The notes beneath the pieces are model-generated. The model was not told the origin of the DNA and ran no database searches. It was given only the letters and a program-made list of their open reading frames with translations. This document shows, in pieces, positions 60,611-64,000 of a stretch of DNA of 64,000 nucleotides (the stretch's first letter is position 1; each line of letters opens with the position of its first letter). Source of the stretch: an uncultured Lachnospiraceae bacterium (lineage in GTDB: Bacteria > Bacillota > Clostridia > Lachnospirales > Lachnospiraceae); NCBI GenBank assembly GCA_910584965.1, contig CAJUDZ010000004.1, positions 1 to 64,000 on the forward strand. Direction: 5' to 3'. The position numbers were made by a program, and so were the translations under genes.

Positions 60611-62431
60611 ATGAGAGAAAAAGCGAATATTGGGGAACAAAAGATGAAAGGATTCAGGAGCCTTACGATAATGTTCATTTTAATTATCTGTATTATGGTT
60701 TCCGTTCCTACGATTGGGCTGGCCTGTCTGGGTGTATTTGAAATGAGTGAGTCGATGGATGAGTCCATACAATTATATGAAACGGCAATGACGGAAGGTT
60801 ATCAGGCAGAAATCAAGTCGCAGGTACAGGGAGCGATTGCAGTAATACAGGGTTATTATGACCGGAGCCAGAACGGAGAGCTGACGGAAGAAGAAGCGCA
60901 GACGATGGCCAGAGATGCGGTCCGCAACATGCGTTACCGGGATGACGCATCGGGCTATTTATGGATAGACGGGGCAGACTATACGCTTATCGTACATCCG
61001 ATTCTGACAGAACAGGAAGGAAACAACCGGTATGATATGACAGACCAGAATGGCGTTAAGGTTACGCAGAATGTGGTATCTGTCGCAAAAGCCGGAGGCG
61101 GATTCCATGAATTTTATTTTACGAAGGCGGACGGTGTGACCGTTGCTCCCAAACTTGCATACTCTCAAATGTTTGAACCCTGGGGATGGGCAGTTGCTAC
61201 CGGAAATTATGTAGATGACATGAATGCACAGATTGACGGTATGAAAAACAACATTCACAGTAAATTTTCCCGAATGCTTACGTTGTACGGCGTTGCCGCA
61301 GTAGTGATGCTGATTGCGGCGCTTATCGTATCCGCTTTTATCGGGATTCGGATCACCAGAGACATCAAGCTGGTAAATGATAATCTCGGCCAGGTTGCCA
61401 GAGGCGATTTGAGATTCCGCGTAAGTCCGACGCTGATGAGGCGGGCCGACGAGATCGGAACGATGGCGCGTTCCCTCGAAAACGTACATCGGTCATTGAC
61501 GGATATGCTCAGCAATGTTATTCATACCGGCCAGAGTCTGAATCAAAGCAGCGAAAGATTCAGCGAGAAATTCGGACATATTTCAAGCAGTATCCGGGAT
61601 ACCAATCAGGCCATTGATGATCTGGCGCAGGGCGCGACCAATCAGGCAAATGATACGGAGACCGTGAATGGAAAAATCGTGGAACTGGATGGTGTTATTG
61701 AAACGGAAAGAAATGATATACATAAATTAGGGGAAGCCGTATCCGCTATGACACAGCATTCCGCCGGCGCTTCCGAAAGCATCGGCGAGCTGGATGAGAT
61801 TACAAAGACGACGATTGAAACCATTAATATCGTATCCGAACAGACAAACCGGAACAACGATTCCGCCGCTCACATCAATAAGGCGATCGAAATTATCAAG
61901 GGACTTGCAAAACAGACGAACCTGCTTTCGCTGAATGCGAGCATAGAAGCTGCCAGAGCGGGTGAATCCGGAAGAGGATTTGCTGTTGTAGCGGAAGAAA
62001 TCAGAAATCTTTCAGAGGAATCTTCGAACAATGCCCTGGAGATTGAACGGATTGTAAGGGAATTGGTTGATAACATCAGAGTTTCGGTCAGCAAAATGGA
62101 TGAGGTTATGAACAACGTACAAAAACAGCAGAATTGTCTGGAAGAAACGAGAACGGCGTTCCATCTTTTAACAAAAGAGGTTTCCCTTGTGGAAGAAGTG
62201 ACCGGTGAGATCGGTGAACAGACGAAAATTTTGGGGGCACTGAAAGAGATTGTAATGGATTCCATTAACAGTCTGGCCAGTGTGGTAGAGGAAAATGCGG
62301 CATCTACCGAAGAAACCAGCGCAGGTATGATGCTCCTGTCCGAAACGATCGGCGAATGTACGGAAGATACCCAGAAACTGGTAGAACTGAGTCATTTACT
62401 GAATCAGCAGGCGAGCAAATTCCAGTTGTAG
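60611..62431 (+). CDS. Methyl-accepting chemotaxis protein with single Cache domain
   Basis: This 606-residue receptor has TM1 (about 15-40) and an external sCache_2-like sensor (about 45-220: YDRSQNGELTEEEAQTMARD, ASGYLWIDGADYTLIVHP, FEPWGWAVATGNYVDDM). TM2 (223-247), HAMP and the signalling coiled coil follow, with the tip KQTNLLSLNASIEAARAGES (about 432). The start at 60611 has AAAGG 7 bases upstream; the frame is open back into the ilvC terminator, so earlier starts are rejected. sCache_2 domains often bind small carboxylates; the ligand here is unknown. Confidence 0.92.
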   Translation: MREKANIGEQKMKGFRSLTIMFILIICIMVSVPTIGLACLGVFEMSESMDESIQLYETAMTEGYQAEIKSQVQGAIAVIQGYYDRSQNGELTEEEAQTMARDAVRNMRYRDDASGYLWIDGADYTLIVHPILTEQEGNNRYDMTDQNGVKVTQNVVSVAKAGGGFHEFYFTKADGVTVAPKLAYSQMFEPWGWAVATGNYVDDMNAQIDGMKNNIHSKFSRMLTLYGVAAVVMLIAALIVSAFIGIRITRDIKLVNDNLGQVARGDLRFRVSPTLMRRADEIGTMARSLENVHRSLTDMLSNVIHTGQSLNQSSERFSEKFGHISSSIRDTNQAIDDLAQGATNQANDTETVNGKIVELDGVIETERNDIHKLGEAVSAMTQHSAGASESIGELDEITKTTIETINIVSEQTNRNNDSAAHINKAIEIIKGLAKQTNLLSLNASIEAARAGESGRGFAVVAEEIRNLSEESSNNALEIERIVRELVDNIRVSVSKMDEVMNNVQKQQNCLEETRTAFHLLTKEVSLVEEVTGEIGEQTKILGALKEIVMDSINSLASVVEENAASTEETSAGMMLLSETIGECTEDTQKLVELSHLLNQQASKFQL

Positions 62432-62466
62432 GCAGTTTTTATGATACATAATATTTAAACAGTAAG

Positions 62467-62516
62467 GAGCCGCTGTTTCATGGATGTGTAATGATCCATG
62501 AAACAGCGGCTCTTTT
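62467..62516. terminator. Perfect 19-bp hairpin between convergent genes
   Basis: The arms 62467-62485 and 62494-62512 pair perfectly over 19 bases around an 8-base loop, with TTTT after the right arm. It separates the chemoreceptor from the convergent LysR gene and may act in both directions. Confidence 0.85.
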
Positions 62517-62540
62517 GTTGTGGGGCGCCGGGGGGGCTGT

Positions 62541-63485
62541 CTAGGAGTCTGCTTTTGATGATTGTCCGGCGTACGCTTTTGTCATTTCACAGAATTTTCG
62601 GACGGCGGCCGGGCAGTCGGGCTGTATTTTCCCTGCGAATCCGATCTTTCTTTTGGGAACCGGGGCGGCTAACGGCAGTTTGATCAACAGGTTATCATCC
62701 AGTTCCTTTTTTACAAAATTGCCGATCACACAGGCGATGCCCATGTCAATGCGGGCAAACTCGATTAACAAATCCATTGTGGAGATTTCAATCGACTGGG
62801 AAATCTCGATTTTCTCATCGGCCAGATAAGAATCGATGTATCTTCTCGAAATATTTTCTTCATTTAACAGCATAAAAGTGCCGTTGTTCCAAATCAGGGA
62901 AAGATTGTTTTCATATAACATTTCCTGGGTTGTGCCGAGGCGGGTGGAGAGATTTTTAAGATATCGCCCGGTCGTTACAAATTCATCCTGTATTTCCATG
63001 ACAGGCTGAAAAAAGAGCTCTTTTTTGTCCGGAACATCCCCGATCAGGCCGATATCGATGGAGCCGCGCTGCAAATCCCGTACCGTATCCATCGTTGGCT
63101 GGCATGCGATGGATACCCGGATATGCGGGTTTTCCTGGGTGAATCGTTTCAGATAAGGAAGCAGTACATATTTGCAGAGCGTTGTGCTGACGCCGATTGT
63201 GATCTGGCCGATGCCGAGTTCATTGATTTTTCGAAGCTGCTCCTCGCCATATGCGATGGAATCAAAAGCCTTCCGCAGATGTTCCGCAAGCATGGCCCCC
63301 TCGGCGGTAAGCGATACACCGCGGGAACTGCGGTAAAAGAGCGTCGTATGAAGAAGCTCCTCCAGACGGGAAATGGATTTGCTGACAGCCGGCTGGCTGA
63401 TATAGAGTTCTTTGGCGGCCAGTGAGATATTGCCGGTCTGTGCGGCGGTATAAAAAATATGATAGAGATTCAATGTGCCTTCCAT
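62541..63485 (-). CDS. LysR-family transcriptional regulator
   Basis: This 314-residue regulator has an N-terminal winged helix-turn-helix (NISLAAKELYISQPAVSKSI at about 19-38) and a periplasmic-binding-protein-like effector domain (about 90-300: IGQITIGVSTTLCKYVLLPY). It is transcribed divergently from leuC across an AT-rich gap of 194 bases, the usual arrangement for a LysR protein controlling its neighbour. Control of leucine synthesis is therefore likely but inferred. AAAGGAG lies upstream of its ATG. Confidence 0.93.
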   Translation of the reverse strand: MEGTLNLYHIFYTAAQTGNISLAAKELYISQPAVSKSISRLEELLHTTLFYRSSRGVSLTAEGAMLAEHLRKAFDSIAYGEEQLRKINELGIGQITIGVSTTLCKYVLLPYLKRFTQENPHIRVSIACQPTMDTVRDLQRGSIDIGLIGDVPDKKELFFQPVMEIQDEFVTTGRYLKNLSTRLGTTQEMLYENNLSLIWNNGTFMLLNEENISRRYIDSYLADEKIEISQSIEISTMDLLIEFARIDMGIACVIGNFVKKELDDNLLIKLPLAAPVPKRKIGFAGKIQPDCPAAVRKFCEMTKAYAGQSSKADS

Positions 63486-63618
63486 AAAGGCTCCTTTCTG
63501 TCAGGCCGGACGGTTCGGGAGACTGTTTTAAAGCGCAATAAACTTACATATTTATATTAGTATAACTGATAAGAATAGTAAATATAATTATTATATATTT
63601 TAAGAATAGAAAAGGATA

Positions 63619-63627
63619 TGATATAAT
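63619..63627 (+). promoter_or_regulatory. Extended -10 promoter of leuC in an AT-rich gap
   Basis: TGATATAAT (63619-63627) is an extended -10 element with a poor -35 (TTTAAG, 17-base spacing), as expected for an activator-dependent promoter. The gap 63486-63679 is strongly AT-rich between 63540 and 63635 and holds no gene; a LysR site probably lies there, but no single T-N11-A motif stands out. Confidence 0.5.
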
Positions 63628-63679
63628 TTATTTACATTAAGCGGACAAGGGAAAATATACAATAAAGGAGGTTATCGCG

Positions 63680-64000
63680 ATGGGAATGACAATGACCCAG
63701 AAAATACTGGCAGCTCATGCCGGCCTGGAAAAGGTGGAAGCGGGGCAGCTGATCGAGGCCGATCTGGATTTGGTACTTGGCAACGATATTACCAGCCCGG
63801 TTGCCATTAAGGAAATGGAGAAGATGAAGGTGGACGGCGTTTTTGACAAAGATAAGATTGCCCTCGTGCCCGATCACTTTGTGCCGAACAAAGACATTAA
63901 ATCGGCGGAACACTGTAAATGTGTCAGAGAATTTGCGTATCGCAATGAGATTACAAATTATTTTGAAGTAGGAGAGATGGGCATCGAACATGCGCTGCTT
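63680..64000 (+). CDS. leuC: 3-isopropylmalate dehydratase large subunit (partial)
   Basis: The first 107 codons of a LeuC/aconitase-family protein run off the right edge. The sequence (MTQKILAAHAGLEKVEAGQL; DLDLVLGNDITSPVAIKEME; LVPDHFVPNKDIKSAEHCKC) matches the prokaryotic HacA-like LeuC subgroup. A perfect AAGGAGG lies about 9 bases before the ATG. LeuC isomerises 2- to 3-isopropylmalate using a [4Fe-4S] cluster, whose ligands lie beyond the window. leuD and leuB probably follow. Confidence 0.93.
   Translation, partial: MGMTMTQKILAAHAGLEKVEAGQLIEADLDLVLGNDITSPVAIKEMEKMKVDGVFDKDKIALVPDHFVPNKDIKSAEHCKCVREFAYRNEITNYFEVGEMGIEHALL

Overview
The window looks like a chromosome segment of a spore-forming, anaerobic member of the Clostridia, most likely Lachnospiraceae. 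Supporting this are the Firmicutes gene orders (alr-mazF, yqfC-yqfD-phoH-pgpH-like-ybeY, a ClpP/TepA-type protease next to ftsK/spoIIIE), the sporulation genes yqfC, yqfD and a bofC-like gene, strong AGGAGG-type ribosome binding sites, and anaerobic redox enzymes (Rex, an [FeFe] hydrogenase, an NfnAB transhydrogenase). Genes are dense and almost all on the + strand; the only clear minus-strand genes are a DUF6020-type membrane protein (26410-28167) and a LysR regulator (62541-63485). I saw no rRNA, tRNA, CRISPR array or intact insertion sequence.

Layout. 1-8330: redox sensor rex, a coiled-coil protein, nnr, alr, an apparently antitoxin-less mazF, a CNNM/CorC membrane protein, yebC and the O-acetylhomoserine sulfhydrylase metY. 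8377-14816: a five-gene surface cluster made of a GT-C-like membrane protein, a CotH kinase with lamin-tail and chitobiase-like domains, a DUF4353 lipoprotein, a VTC-type polyphosphate polymerase and DUF4956, closed by a terminator. This is the least understood system here, and its cotH is split by a frameshift at a run of nine G. 15019-26429: TepA-like protease, FtsK/SpoIIIE, fhs and folD (one-carbon metabolism), a zinc-ribbon/chitobiase-domain protein, nfnAB and a MORN-repeat membrane protein. 26410-29685: DUF6020 protein, a zinc-ribbon membrane protein and rlmH.

29663-30895 is a 1.2 kb insert flanked by a perfect 19-bp direct repeat whose first copy is the 3' end of rlmH, the site used by staphylococcal SCC elements. 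It carries a Nudix gene and a gutted Rpn-type nuclease/transposase gene, but no recombinase.

30937-45244: pyrimidine nucleoside phosphorylase, yqfC, yqfD, phoH, a PgpH-like protein with a broken HD motif, ybeY, a Wzx/SpoVB-like flippase, a bofC-like gene, two FAD oxidoreductases, proB, a DUF896 gene, 5-formyl-THF cyclo-ligase and proA. 45429-51200: a chemoreceptor, a small protein, and an operon joining a NuoF-like/GltD-like fusion flavoprotein to an [FeFe] hydrogenase. 51342-64000: a lipoprotein, metH without its reactivation domain, ilvB-ilvN, trkH-trkA, a second ilvN with ilvC, a second chemoreceptor, a LysR regulator and, divergently, the start of leuC.

Functionally the window links NADH/NADPH/ferredoxin/H2 balancing (Rex, NfnAB, hydrogenase) with one-carbon and methionine metabolism (fhs, folD, 5-FCL, metY, metH) and branched-chain amino acid synthesis (ilvB, ilvN, ilvC, leuC). 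Product names rest on motifs read by eye and remembered family knowledge; no database search was run.
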